Assembly (NCBI RefSeq): GCF_002967075.1
Contig: NZ_PUGE01000001.1
Span: 124,001-188,000, forward strand
Origin: Corynebacterium sp. J010B-136
GTDB taxonomy: Bacteria > Actinomycetota > Actinomycetes > Mycobacteriales > Mycobacteriaceae
Reading direction: 5' to 3'
DNA length: 64,000 nt
The translations under genes were made by a program, and so were the position numbers. Below, piece by piece: positions 29,409 to 38,392 of this stretch (positions are counted from its first letter, which is position 1; every line of letters begins with the position of its first letter). The notes beneath the pieces are model-generated. The model saw only the letters and a list, made by a program, of their open reading frames with translations, had not been told where the DNA came from and did no database searches.

Positions 29409-29436
29409 AGTACGATTTAGTGAATGGGTGTACACC
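29409..29436. promoter_or_regulatory. Candidate operator 1 of the acyl-CoA regulon (mmsA / Pat-like promoter)
   Basis: The 28-base element begins AGTACGATTTAG and ends GTGTACACC. It aligns without gaps with the elements at 34512 and 40640: all share AGTACGAT, 13 bases, then GTACAC. Its right half is the least symmetric of the three. It lies between divergent mmsA and the Pat-like gene and covers an ATG at 29424, an argument against that codon being the start. Confidence 0.7.
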
Positions 29437-29471
29437 ATTCACTCAGAATTTGCGGGAGGAATACCAACGCG

Positions 29472-32126
29472 ATGTCACCGAAACACAGGCAATTACACGA
29501 GAACTGGGAAGCCGACGTCATACTGAACGATGGCGGTATCGCCTCGCTTCGCCCAATCCGAAGGTCAGACACTGAAGAACTTCGGCGATTCTATTCGCGC
29601 GTGTCCGACCATTCAAAGTACCTGAGATTCTTTGCAGCGCACCCCGTGCTTACCGATGGGGACATCGAACTGTGGCTCGATACCAACGGCTACGACAAGG
29701 TCACCCTAGTAATGATCGAACGCGACAATATCATCGCGGTTGCCGGTTATGAACTAGTTGATGCTTTTCTTCCCGCGCGCGTGGGGGATGTTTCCTTTTT
29801 AGTACAGGACTCACACCAGGCCCGCGGTTGCGGAAACATTCTGCTGGAGCACCTTGCGGAGATCGGTAGGCAAGGCGGTATGGAACGGTTCTATGCGGAA
29901 ATGCTCACGACAAACCGCCAGATGTCCCAAGTATTTATTCGCGCTGGATATTCTGCCGCTCCCGAACTCGAAGATGGTTACCTGACCGTTGACTTTGAAA
30001 TCGAACCCAATATCAAATCACGCGACGTTATGGAACGTCGCGAAATGCGAGCAGAAGCCAATTCGATTGCTCGCATATTAAATCCAACTTCCGTAGCCGT
30101 GGTGGGCTCCATTGAAGGTCTTGGATCTGTAATCCCTTCGCTCGTGCAGGGAAATTACCAGGGAAAACTTCATATTCTTACGACCAATTCCAGCGAGGAC
30201 TTCGCGTTAGAATCGCTAGAAAGACTCGACGAAGACGTTGACCTGCTGCTAATTGAACATGCTCCAGAAAACCTCGGAGCAATCATGGCTGCGGCCGCAC
30301 AGCGCAACGCCAAAGGAATCATTGTGGTCGCAGGTAACCACAACCCAAACCTATCTTCCAGTGACAGCCGTGAATTGGTTCTTACAGCGCGCGACTTTGG
30401 ACTGCGGGCACTAGGTCCGGCAGCATTGGGTGTCATCAACACCCAAGCATCGATAAGCCTAAATGCAACCCCTGCCCCCATGCCACCTGCTGGAAATATT
30501 GGCATCTTTACCCAGTCTGCCGGGGTCGGGACGCTGGTTCTCTCCCGCGCGATTGAACGTGGCCTTGGAATCAGTTCATTCATTGCCGCAGGCTCTTTTG
30601 CCGACATCACCGGCAACGATGTTATTCAATATTGGAGTACCGATGACAACACATCCGTTTGCCTGCTCTCTTTAGATTCCATTGGCAATCCCCGAAAATT
30701 CTTCCGCGTCCTGCATCGACTCGCTTTGGAAAAGCACGTGGTGGTATTCATTCCCTCCCGAGCTCTCAAATCTTCACGCTACTTTGCTGACGATGCTGGT
30801 TATGAATTAGAAGAAGTAGATCCACAGGCCTTGGATGAAATAATTCGCGATACCGGCTCCATGGTCGTAACCCGCAGGGAAAGCATGTACGACATCGCCC
30901 ATTTGCTTACCCGGCAGCCCCTACCGCGCGGCAACCGAGTGGCACTCCTCTCCAATAGCGAGGGACTGACCATGCACATGGAACAAGCCGCCGCTAGATT
31001 TGGGCTCCAGCCTCATTCCATGACGGTAAATGAGTCCACTATAAACAATCTTGCTGAGCAAGCACAGCGCGCGCTTGCAAACCCAGCTATCGATGCAGTC
31101 TTGGTGACCGTTGTCGAAATCGGCACTGGCCACATCTTAGATTCGCTGACCCAAGAGTTGGATGAAATCGCTGCTCAAGCTCAAGACACACCACTTATTG
31201 GGTCTTTCGTCGGGTTTGGCAAGCCAACCGTTGCTGCTAAATACTTGCCAGTATTTGACACTTACGCTGATGCATTGGAAACGCTGCAGGTCATTGTGAG
31301 CAATGAGCACAGGCGAAGCGCAGCCCGCCCCCACCCCGACGACGAGCTGGCTGAAGGAAACTATCCGCGAGCAATGCAAACAGTAGAGAAGATTCTGCAG
31401 GATTCTCCCGATGGACGCTGGGCAACTGATAGCGAATGCGCAGAAATCCTCGCCGCCTATGACATCGAACTTGTCCCCTGGTTTGCTGTCCAAACCGTGG
31501 ATGAAGCAATCGCCGCCAGCGAAGGCTTGGGGTGGGATGTAGTCCTTAAATCTGTAAGTCCGATGGTGCGCGGTAGATCTGAATGGCCCACGGTTATCCG
31601 ACATATTCGCGATGAACACAGCATGAAAGAAGCATGGAATACCTTGCGTGAAATGGCCATTGAGTTAACACTCATTGACGAGGCAAGCGATGACATCACG
31701 GAACTAAAACCTGTGGTTCAAGCCAACGCCGCAACAGGGGCTTCACTTACCATTCGGGGCGTTGAAAGCACCGTCGTTGGGCCCATTATTTCGGCGGGCA
31801 TCTCCGGGATCGCCAATGATTTACTTCAGGACAAGGCATGGCGCGTTCCTCCCATGCGCCGCTCTGACGCTAGATCGATGCTTCATTCACTCGCATCAAG
31901 TCCCTTGCTCACCGGATATCGCGGCGCCAAACCTTCCCAGATGTCAACCGTGGAAGAGATCATCATGCGCCTTGCACGTCTCAAGGACGACATTAGCTCC
32001 GTTGTAGAAGTCGAGCTCACGCCCGTAATCGCCGGGGTTAATTCCACTGAAGTAGTTGGCGCAAAAATGCGTATTGCCCCAATAGACGCGCAGCGTACTC
32101 CCCTCGCGCGTGCTTTTTCGCAGTAG
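29472..32126 (+). CDS. Pat-like protein: N-terminal GNAT acetyltransferase fused to an ADP-forming acyl-CoA synthetase-like region
   Basis: About 884 residues. The GNAT domain comes first (about 15-170; HQARGCGNILLEHLAEIGRQ is its acetyl-CoA loop). A CoA-binding Rossmann region follows from about 190 (ILNPTSVAVVGSIEGLGSVI), then succinyl-CoA-ligase-like domains and an ATP-grasp-like region from about 660. Salmonella Pat has the opposite order; GNAT-first versions are known from actinomycetes. Such proteins acetylate the active-site lysine of AMP-forming acyl-CoA synthetases and so switch them off. The start at 29472 follows GGGAGGA by 11 bases; an upstream ATG lies inside an operator. It is 11 bases ahead of acuC. 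Confidence 0.85.
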   Translation: MSPKHRQLHENWEADVILNDGGIASLRPIRRSDTEELRRFYSRVSDHSKYLRFFAAHPVLTDGDIELWLDTNGYDKVTLVMIERDNIIAVAGYELVDAFLPARVGDVSFLVQDSHQARGCGNILLEHLAEIGRQGGMERFYAEMLTTNRQMSQVFIRAGYSAAPELEDGYLTVDFEIEPNIKSRDVMERREMRAEANSIARILNPTSVAVVGSIEGLGSVIPSLVQGNYQGKLHILTTNSSEDFALESLERLDEDVDLLLIEHAPENLGAIMAAAAQRNAKGIIVVAGNHNPNLSSSDSRELVLTARDFGLRALGPAALGVINTQASISLNATPAPMPPAGNIGIFTQSAGVGTLVLSRAIERGLGISSFIAAGSFADITGNDVIQYWSTDDNTSVCLLSLDSIGNPRKFFRVLHRLALEKHVVVFIPSRALKSSRYFADDAGYELEEVDPQALDEIIRDTGSMVVTRRESMYDIAHLLTRQPLPRGNRVALLSNSEGLTMHMEQAAARFGLQPHSMTVNESTINNLAEQAQRALANPAIDAVLVTVVEIGTGHILDSLTQELDEIAAQAQDTPLIGSFVGFGKPTVAAKYLPVFDTYADALETLQVIVSNEHRRSAARPHPDDELAEGNYPRAMQTVEKILQDSPDGRWATDSECAEILAAYDIELVPWFAVQTVDEAIAASEGLGWDVVLKSVSPMVRGRSEWPTVIRHIRDEHSMKEAWNTLREMAIELTLIDEASDDITELKPVVQANAATGASLTIRGVESTVVGPIISAGISGIANDLLQDKAWRVPPMRRSDARSMLHSLASSPLLTGYRGAKPSQMSTVEEIIMRLARLKDDISSVVEVELTPVIAGVNSTEVVGAKMRIAPIDAQRTPLARAFSQ

Positions 32127-32137
32127 GCAGGGCGACT

Positions 32138-33256
32138 GTGAAACTACTATTAATTGATACAGACGAAATTCACCGATACAGCCTCGGCGCGGAGCACCCC
32201 ATGGGACCAGACCGCGTTGACGCTGCCTTAAAGCTTGCACATCAGCTCGGAATCTTAGACGCGTTTGAAGTATCCCAACCAGAGGGAGCTACCGATGAGA
32301 TTCTTGAACTTGTCCACAGCAAGGCCTACATCCAAGCCACACGCGCTCATCAGTCGAATCCACTATTTGGAATCGGTACGGTAGATAACCCGGTAGTGCC
32401 AGGGCTTGCCGATGTTGCAGGTCGTATCAGCAGCGGCACTCTCCATGCAGCTCGTGCGGTGTGGGAAGGTACGGCAGATCGTGCGGTTAATCTTGCTGGT
32501 GGGCTGCACCATGCATTTCCAGATGCTATGTCAGGCTTTTGCATGTATAACGACGCCGCAATAGCCATTACCTGGCTGCTTGAGAATACAAATATCGAGC
32601 GCGTCGCCTATGTTGACTTTGATGCCCATCATGGTGATGGCGTGGAAAAGATCTTTTGGGATGATCCTCGTGTATTGACCATCTCAGTGCACGAATCAGG
32701 GCTTTATCTGTTTCCTGGTACCGGGCATGCTCATGAAATTGGAGGCCCGAGCGCTGCAGGGACGGCAATCAACATCGCGGTTTCAAAAAATGCCGGTGAC
32801 CATGAATGGCTACAAAGCATCCACGCGGTTGTCCCCGCGGTTCTGCAAAAATTTGCGCCCGAGCTAATAATCAGCCAGCATGGCGCCGATCCCCACCGCT
32901 TAGACCCCTTGACTGACTTGGAGCTCAGCATGGACGCGATGGCTCTTGCCTATCATTCCATGAGTGCATGGGCTGACCAGTTCGCCAATGGAAAGTGGGT
33001 TGCCTTAGGCGGCGGGGGCTATCAGCCCTCTGGGGTGTCCAGGGCATGGACGCACGTATTGGCTGCGGTGAGCAAGCAGCTTATCGATGTCACCGCAAAA
33101 ATCTCACCGAACCTACATATGGGTGACGAAGGAGTAGATTTGGGGGCCTTGGAGCAGTTCAGTCCCTGCCATGTCACAACCAGCCAGCCAAGCCCTGCAC
33201 TGGTTGCGACATCACGGGCTGTATTTCCGTATTGGGGATTGCGCCCTTACGGCTAG
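32138..33256 (+). CDS. acuC: AcuC-type zinc-dependent lysine deacetylase
   Basis: A 372-residue protein of the histone deacetylase superfamily. GGLHHAFPDA (His124/His125), SGFCMYNDAAIA, YVDFDAHHGDG (Asp162 and His164 as zinc ligands), SQHGADPH and the catalytic-Tyr loop GGGGY are all present, so it should be active. In Bacillus, AcuC reverses acetylation of acetyl-CoA synthetase. Here it follows a Pat-like acetyltransferase by 11 bases, and an AMP-forming synthetase gene lies 2 kb on. The start is GTG at 32138. Its end overlaps the acyl-CoA dehydrogenase gene by four bases on the other strand. Confidence 0.9.
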   Translation: MKLLLIDTDEIHRYSLGAEHPMGPDRVDAALKLAHQLGILDAFEVSQPEGATDEILELVHSKAYIQATRAHQSNPLFGIGTVDNPVVPGLADVAGRISSGTLHAARAVWEGTADRAVNLAGGLHHAFPDAMSGFCMYNDAAIAITWLLENTNIERVAYVDFDAHHGDGVEKIFWDDPRVLTISVHESGLYLFPGTGHAHEIGGPSAAGTAINIAVSKNAGDHEWLQSIHAVVPAVLQKFAPELIISQHGADPHRLDPLTDLELSMDAMALAYHSMSAWADQFANGKWVALGGGGYQPSGVSRAWTHVLAAVSKQLIDVTAKISPNLHMGDEGVDLGALEQFSPCHVTTSQPSPALVATSRAVFPYWGLRPYG

Positions 33257-34461
33257 ACAAATGCTGAAACGCCAGTAATGGCTCGTCCCACGATGAGGGA
33301 GTTGATTTCGTACGTCCCCTCGTAGGTGTACAAAATCTCCGCATCATTCATCATCTTTGACAGGTCATAATCTGTCAGAATGCCGTTGCCTCCGCCAATA
33401 TTGCGACCCGCAGCAGCGGATTCTCGAGCCAAACGGGTTGTGGTTGCTTTCGCCAAGGCAGCATGCGGCATTTCTAATTCCCCAGCCTCTTGCTTTCTTG
33501 CGATTTGAGACATCATGGATAGCGACACGGTGGCGTTGCCAAGAATTCGCGCCAAGGCTTCCTGGATGAGCTGGAATTTCGCAATCGGACGCCCAAACTG
33601 ATCACGGGAGACCGCGTATTCACGAGCTTTATCAAAAATTCCAAGCTGCAAACCAGCTCCTTGCCACGCAACCCAAGCTCTGGAACTGCACAAAAAATCA
33701 TTGGTATTTGCAAAGGACTCTGCGCCCGGAATGAGATTGTCATGCGGAATCAGAACGTCATCGAAGTGGATATTGGCGTTCTGCATGATGCGCAAGCCCA
33801 TCTTCCGGGAAATTTTCTCCGTAGTAACGCCGTCTCGATCCATCTCTACGATGAATCCCTTCACCGCATTATCCTCGACATCCCGGGCAAAGCAGATGGC
33901 GAAGTCAGCAAAGGTTCCAGCCCCAATCCAGCGCTTTTGCCCATTAATTACCCAACCATCTTGGGTTCGCTGCGCTGTAGTAGCCAAGCCCCCGGCAATA
34001 TCCGAGCCGTGTTCAGGCTCAGTCAGAGCAAAGCAGCCCAGCTTCTTAAATGATCGCAGACCGTCTAGCCACTTTTCACGTTGTGCATCACTGGCTAAGG
34101 CATCAATCAACGCCACTACCAATTCATTATGAATACCAACGAACGCTGAAATGGATACGTCTGCTCGGGTAACTTCCGCATATGCCAAACCGCGGTACAA
34201 GCGTGAAGTCCCAGACATTGCAATTTCTCCGAGCCCAAATTCCGCAAGTCGTGGCAGCAATTCAAATGGGAATTCTTCGCGGTCCCAGTATTCTCCTGCT
34301 ACCGGGCATATTTCGGTCTGCAGGAACTCATGGAGGTTATTCAAGCGGTCAGACTCTTCGGCGTTTAGCTGGTCAGCAACGCCGAGGATATCTGCGTGTG
34401 GAAATGGAATAGCATGGAACGAGTGCTGCGTTGTATCTTCAAGATTTATAATCGGCGGCAT
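33253..34461 (-). CDS. Acyl-CoA dehydrogenase (isobutyryl- or short-chain type)
   Basis: About 402 residues. CFALTEPEHGSDIAGG contacts FAD, and TYEGTYEINSLIVGRAI near the C-terminus carries the catalytic-base Glu in the position used by most short-chain members. AWQGAGLQLGIFDKAREYAVSR is also typical, with some resemblance to glutaryl-CoA dehydrogenases. In this context, oxidation of isobutyryl-CoA to methacrylyl-CoA is the likely role, feeding the hydratase, hydrolase, MmsB and MmsA. I start at ATG 34461, with GGAGAG 7 bases ahead. Operator 2 lies 51 bases upstream, shared with the divergent TetR gene. Confidence 0.88.
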   Translation of the reverse strand: MPPIINLEDTTQHSFHAIPFPHADILGVADQLNAEESDRLNNLHEFLQTEICPVAGEYWDREEFPFELLPRLAEFGLGEIAMSGTSRLYRGLAYAEVTRADVSISAFVGIHNELVVALIDALASDAQREKWLDGLRSFKKLGCFALTEPEHGSDIAGGLATTAQRTQDGWVINGQKRWIGAGTFADFAICFARDVEDNAVKGFIVEMDRDGVTTEKISRKMGLRIMQNANIHFDDVLIPHDNLIPGAESFANTNDFLCSSRAWVAWQGAGLQLGIFDKAREYAVSRDQFGRPIAKFQLIQEALARILGNATVSLSMMSQIARKQEAGELEMPHAALAKATTTRLARESAAAGRNIGGGNGILTDYDLSKMMNDAEILYTYEGTYEINSLIVGRAITGVSAFV

Positions 34462-34511
34462 GGATATACTCTCCAAACTTAACGCGGCTAGAGCCCATCC
34501 CCTAGCCTGAC

Positions 34512-34539
34512 AGTACGATTTAACTAAGTACCGTACACG
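34512..34539. promoter_or_regulatory. Candidate operator 2 of the acyl-CoA regulon (acyl-CoA dehydrogenase / TetR promoter)
   Basis: The element starts AGTACGATTTAAC and ends ACCGTACACG. Read as an inverted repeat it is GTACGAT-N10-ACCGTAC, one mismatch from perfect. It lies between the divergent dehydrogenase and tetR genes, the usual place for an autoregulatory TetR operator. That makes the adjacent TetR protein the first candidate to bind all copies. Confidence 0.75.
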
Positions 34540-34597
34540 TAAATTTTTACCGTGTCGCGTGTTTTACAAACTTTAAAAATTAGCTCTAAGGATTCCC

Positions 34598-35170
34598 ATG
34601 TCATCGAAATCGCCACTAACCCCTCGCCAGCGAGAGCTCTTCAACTCACTATTGCGAGACTTTTTAGAGGAGGGATTTGAGTCTTTTACCATCGACAATG
34701 CGAGCAAACGCTACCACTGCTCAAAGTCGACCATTTACGGGCTCGGAACTACGCGCGATGAGATTCTGTCACGAATCCTGGTGAGTTATTTCAAGGAAGT
34801 TACGCGACGAACAACCCCAGATCTCGCCTCCATCAAGTCATACCGAGACGCCTTTATCGAATACTTTGACAACATCAAGGAATCACTTTCCGCAGCTAGC
34901 CCTAAATTTATGCAAGACCTAGCCAGCGACCCTGTCGCGCATGACATCTATGCGGTCAACACCCAAGCCGCAACTCGGATCATTCATAACCTCCTCGAAC
35001 TCGGAGTTGAGTCTGGGGAATTTTCCATCGATTCAATCGAACTGACTTCCCGCATCATTCAGCAGTCGATGGACAGCATTCAAAAAGGAACCTATTCCGA
35101 CATCCTGAAGCCACAGGAGACCTACCCACACCTTGGCCGACTCATCATTAACGGCATAAGCAAAAAATAG
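34598..35170 (+). CDS. TetR-family regulator, probable repressor of the acyl-CoA regulon
   Basis: A 190-residue TetR protein. The helix-turn-helix reads FTIDNASKRYHCSKSTIYGL (about 28-47), and an all-helical effector domain follows. AAGGA lies 5 bases before the ATG. It is divergent from the acyl-CoA dehydrogenase gene with an inverted repeat between them, and related repeats occur at two other promoters of the same pathway. By analogy with KstR/FadR-type TetR proteins, an acyl-CoA ester of the pathway may be the ligand; this is inference. Confidence 0.88.
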   Translation: MSSKSPLTPRQRELFNSLLRDFLEEGFESFTIDNASKRYHCSKSTIYGLGTTRDEILSRILVSYFKEVTRRTTPDLASIKSYRDAFIEYFDNIKESLSAASPKFMQDLASDPVAHDIYAVNTQAATRIIHNLLELGVESGEFSIDSIELTSRIIQQSMDSIQKGTYSDILKPQETYPHLGRLIINGISKK

Positions 35171-35190
35171 TTTCCTCAAAATCGCTAGCA

Positions 35191-35212
35191 TTTACTTCGC
35201 TTTCGAAGTAAA
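35191..35212. promoter_or_regulatory. Perfect inverted repeat upstream of the acyl-CoA synthetase gene
   Basis: TTTACTTCG and CGAAGTAAA form a perfect 9-base inverted repeat around CTTT, just after the tetR stop and about 100 bases before the synthetase start. The sequence following it has no T-run, so a terminator is less likely than an operator. The MarR gene in the same operon is a possible binder. It is unlike the GTACGA elements. Confidence 0.6.
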
Positions 35213-35314
35213 GTCACGTAGGACACACATCACATTCGGACGTGATACGTAGTTCATCACATAAATCTGTGCCATTTCTACGGGTTGTGTCCTTGACTTA
35301 TCTTGAGGAGTCTC

Positions 35315-37045
35315 ATGAATCCGGTTACCGAACAATTCCTAGCAGCACGCGACTTTCTCGTGGCCAACCGCGAAAATTACACCACAGCAGTAAATGAGTT
35401 TGAGTGGCCGCGGTTTGATTCATTCAATTTTGCAACTGATTGGTTCGACTACCTGGCAACGCAGTCGGAATCCGAAAACCGTGAAGCCATCGTCATTAAT
35501 GAACAAGACGGTAGTAGCACGCGTCGTACATATAGCGAGATGTCCAAGCGCTCCCAACAGCTTGCAAATTGGCTAACAGACCAGGGCGTCAAGCGTGGAG
35601 ATCACGTCATGCTGATGCTCAACAACCAGCTTGAGCTTTGGGAGAGCATGTTGGCATGCATCCGCGCTGGTTTTGTAATTAATCCCGCAACAGCCATGCT
35701 GGGCACAGACGATCTTCAAGACCGCACCGAACGTGCCGAAGTCTCCTGGGTCATTGTTAATAGCGATGACGCCCAGAAATTCCAAGGGGTCACTGGCGAT
35801 TTCACTGTCATCCAGATCCAAGACGGTGAACCCGCTCAAACGTCACATCCCACGTTGTACTACTCTGACTCGCACAATGCCGCAGTTGAGTACACTCCGA
35901 CACAGCAAACCCACGGCGATGAAACTCTCCTGCTCTACTTCACCTCAGGCACCACCTCAAAAGCCAAGCTAGTAGAGCACACTCATACGTCTTATCCAGT
36001 TGGGCACCTCAGTACTATGTACTGGATTGGCATCGAACCTGGCGATGTTCACTTAAACGTTGCTGCTCCGGGATGGGCCAAGCACGCGTGGTCTAACTTT
36101 TTCGCACCATGGATTGCCGGCGCAACCATCTTCATTTACAACTATTCTCGCTTTGATGCCGCTGCGCTCATGGCACAGATGGATAAAGAAGGCGTGACCA
36201 GTTTCTGCGCTCCACCGACTGTATGGCGAATGCTCGTACAGGCAGATCTTTCCTTGATGAAAAAGCCCCCGACAAAGATCGTGGGTGCTGGCGAACCGCT
36301 CAACCCTGAGTTGTTCAATGCCATCAAGCGGGGTTGGGGCGTCGAAATTCGCGACGGCTTTGGTCAAACTGAAACTTCCGTGCAAATTGCAAACACCCGT
36401 GGTGAGAAAGTTAAGCCAGGCTCCATGGGCAAGCCGCTCCCCGGATTCAACATCGCATTAATTGATCCTGCCTCTGGTGAAATCGGAGATACCGGAGAAA
36501 TCTGCATCAAACTCGACCCCCGCCCCGTGGGACTCTTTAGTGGATACGTCGCATCTCCTGAAAAGAATGATGAAGTATTCCGTGATGGCTACTACCACAC
36601 TGGCGATATCGCAGAGCGCGATAAAGACGGCTATATCTCCTACATTGGCCGCTCCGACGATGTTTTTAAAGCTTCGGACTACCGCCTCTCCCCCTTTGAG
36701 CTGGAGTCCGTCGTCATTGAGCACTCCGCCGTCGCCGAAGTTGCAGTTGTACCTTCACCAGATCCGATTCGACTGGCAGTTCCAAAAGCCTACGTGGCTC
36801 TGGCCAAAGGATTCGAGCCAGATGCCGAGACCGCAGAGTCAATCCTCAAGCACTGCCGGGATGGACTTGCACCATATAAACGTATTCGTCGACTGGAATT
36901 CTTCGAACTTCCAAAGACTGTTTCGGGCAAGATCCGCCGCGTAGATCTGCGCAAGCGTGAGAATGAAATTCATGCTGATGATGGTGGTGAAAATAAGGCA
37001 TCTACTGAGTTCGCAGATTCTGACTTTCCAGCACTGAAAGGATAA
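35315..37045 (+). CDS. AMP-forming acyl-CoA synthetase (short/medium-chain)
   Basis: About 576 residues. LYFTSGTTSKAKLVEHTH is the ATP/AMP loop (the usual GTTGxPK is altered to GTTSKAK), DGFGQTETS the A5 motif, YYHTGDIAERDKDGYISYIGR the hinge region, and PKTVSGKIRR the C-terminal motif with catalytic Lys at about 539. The enzyme activates a carboxylic acid to its CoA ester via an acyl-AMP. In context, isobutyrate or another branched short acid is likely. That Lys is the residue acetylated by Pat enzymes. Start is ATG 35315 after GAGGAG; MarR follows after 42 bases. Confidence 0.9.
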   Translation: MNPVTEQFLAARDFLVANRENYTTAVNEFEWPRFDSFNFATDWFDYLATQSESENREAIVINEQDGSSTRRTYSEMSKRSQQLANWLTDQGVKRGDHVMLMLNNQLELWESMLACIRAGFVINPATAMLGTDDLQDRTERAEVSWVIVNSDDAQKFQGVTGDFTVIQIQDGEPAQTSHPTLYYSDSHNAAVEYTPTQQTHGDETLLLYFTSGTTSKAKLVEHTHTSYPVGHLSTMYWIGIEPGDVHLNVAAPGWAKHAWSNFFAPWIAGATIFIYNYSRFDAAALMAQMDKEGVTSFCAPPTVWRMLVQADLSLMKKPPTKIVGAGEPLNPELFNAIKRGWGVEIRDGFGQTETSVQIANTRGEKVKPGSMGKPLPGFNIALIDPASGEIGDTGEICIKLDPRPVGLFSGYVASPEKNDEVFRDGYYHTGDIAERDKDGYISYIGRSDDVFKASDYRLSPFELESVVIEHSAVAEVAVVPSPDPIRLAVPKAYVALAKGFEPDAETAESILKHCRDGLAPYKRIRRLEFFELPKTVSGKIRRVDLRKRENEIHADDGGENKASTEFADSDFPALKG

Positions 37046-37087
37046 GGTAGGAGCTTAATCAGTCAAGCAGCAGCCAAGGAGGAGAGT

Positions 37088-37621
37088 ATGTCACCATATT
37101 CCGGGGCTGCTGCTTCTTTTGATTCCATCGCCGAAGGCCATCGCCAGTGGGAAAAGCATCATTCGCTTGAAAGCGCCGATGGAATCGCCGTTTTGTCCTC
37201 CGCAGCGCGTATGACTGAAATTCTTTTCCAAGGCGCAGAGAAAGTTCTGAAGCCATATGGGATTACTTTCGCACACTTTGAACTGCTTACTATGCTGGTG
37301 TACTCCCGCCGGGGTGGCTTACCAATGTCAAAGATTGGTGCACGCCTTCAGCTACCACCAGCATCATTAACGCACACAGTATCGAAACTGGAATCCGCTG
37401 GACTTGTGGAACGCAGCCGTGACCCAAAGGATAAGCGCTCAACACTTGTCAATATCACGGATCAAGGGATCGCACTCTCAAGCACCGCAACCCCAGCTTT
37501 GAATGAATATTTCACTAATCTACCGATGGACAAAGCCGACCAGGCTTCCGTCCGCCGCATTGCAGCGGAACTTAGAATCCAGGCCGGCGACCAGGTACTT
37601 AATAACTTTAAGAATTCTTAA
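37088..37621 (+). CDS. MarR-family regulator
   Basis: A 177-residue winged-helix regulator. The domain at about 60-120 has [20 protein letters not shown] as recognition helix and [20 protein letters not shown] as wing. The N-terminus is longer than usual by about 30 residues. AAGGAGGAG lies just before the ATG. It follows the acyl-CoA synthetase gene on the same strand, and its last 14 bases overlap the enoyl-CoA hydratase gene on the other strand. The ligand is unknown; aromatic or CoA-linked acids are common in the family. Confidence 0.9.
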   Translation: MSPYSGAAASFDSIAEGHRQWEKHHSLESADGIAVLSSAARMTEILFQGAEKVLKPYGITFAHFELLTMLVYSRRGGLPMSKIGARLQLPPASLTHTVSKLESAGLVERSRDPKDKRSTLVNITDQGIALSSTATPALNEYFTNLPMDKADQASVRRIAAELRIQAGDQVLNNFKNS

Positions 37622-38381
37622 AGTTCGGCTCACGCTTTTCGGAAAAGGCTGCCATTCCCTCTTTTTGGTCTTGTGATGCAAACAGTGAATGGAAGGTGCG
37701 GCGTTCAAACAACAGTCCCTGAGACAGTGATGTCTCATAAACTACGTTGACCTGCTCTTTGATCATCGATGTCGTGACCTGCGACTTGGATGCAATCAGG
37801 TTGGCAGTCTCAAGAGCTTTATTTAACAGCTCGTCTGGAGCGACAATCTGCGCAACTAGGCCACTTCTTTCGGCTTCTTCGGCATCCATCATGCGCCCGG
37901 TTAGACACATTTCCATTGCTTTAGCCTTACCGACCGCACGGGTTAAACGCTGGGATCCACCCATTCCTGGTGTAATCCCCAAATTGACTTCTGGTTGCCC
38001 GAACTTGGCCTTTTCACCAGCAATAATAAAATCACACATCATTGCTAGTTCGCAGCCGCCGCCCAGCGCATATCCGTTGACCGCAGCAATGACTGGCGTC
38101 CGGACCGCTACAAATTGATCCCAGTTTGCGAACCAGTCTGCCTTGTACATTTCAACGCTGGTCTTAGACGACATTTCCTTAATGTCAGCACCAGCTGCAA
38201 AAGCCTTTTCAGAACCTGTAAGAACGATTGCGCCAACAGCTTCATCTGCATCAAAAGCTTGCGCTGCTGAGATGATTTCCTCTTGAGTTTCCTTGTTCAA
38301 GGCGTTGAGAGCTTTAGGCCGATTGAGGGTAATCAGTCCAACATTCTCACGAGTTTCAACGATGATGTTGTTGTATTCCAT
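37608..38381 (-). CDS. Enoyl-CoA hydratase
   Basis: A 257-residue crotonase-fold enzyme. [12 protein letters not shown] forms the oxyanion hole with the typical [20 protein letters not shown] and [19 protein letters not shown] hold the two catalytic Glu positions. It hydrates trans-2-enoyl-CoA; in this operon methacrylyl-CoA to 3-hydroxyisobutyryl-CoA is the expected reaction. It is last in the thiolase-hydrolase-hydratase operon, 11 bases after the hydrolase gene. Confidence 0.93.
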   Translation of the reverse strand: MEYNNIIVETRENVGLITLNRPKALNALNKETQEEIISAAQAFDADEAVGAIVLTGSEKAFAAGADIKEMSSKTSVEMYKADWFANWDQFVAVRTPVIAAVNGYALGGGCELAMMCDFIIAGEKAKFGQPEVNLGITPGMGGSQRLTRAVGKAKAMEMCLTGRMMDAEEAERSGLVAQIVAPDELLNKALETANLIASKSQVTTSMIKEQVNVVYETSLSQGLLFERRTFHSLFASQDQKEGMAAFSEKREPNFKNS

Positions 38382-38392
38382 GGTCTATCTCC

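Noticed and set aside
29424..29471. Upstream ATG of the Pat-like gene at 29424
   Set aside because: It lies inside the candidate operator and lacks a ribosome site; the ATG at 29472 follows GGGAGGA.
35191..35212. Terminator for the TetR gene
   Set aside because: The stem is AT-rich and no T-run follows; an operator is more plausible, though I have not excluded a terminator.
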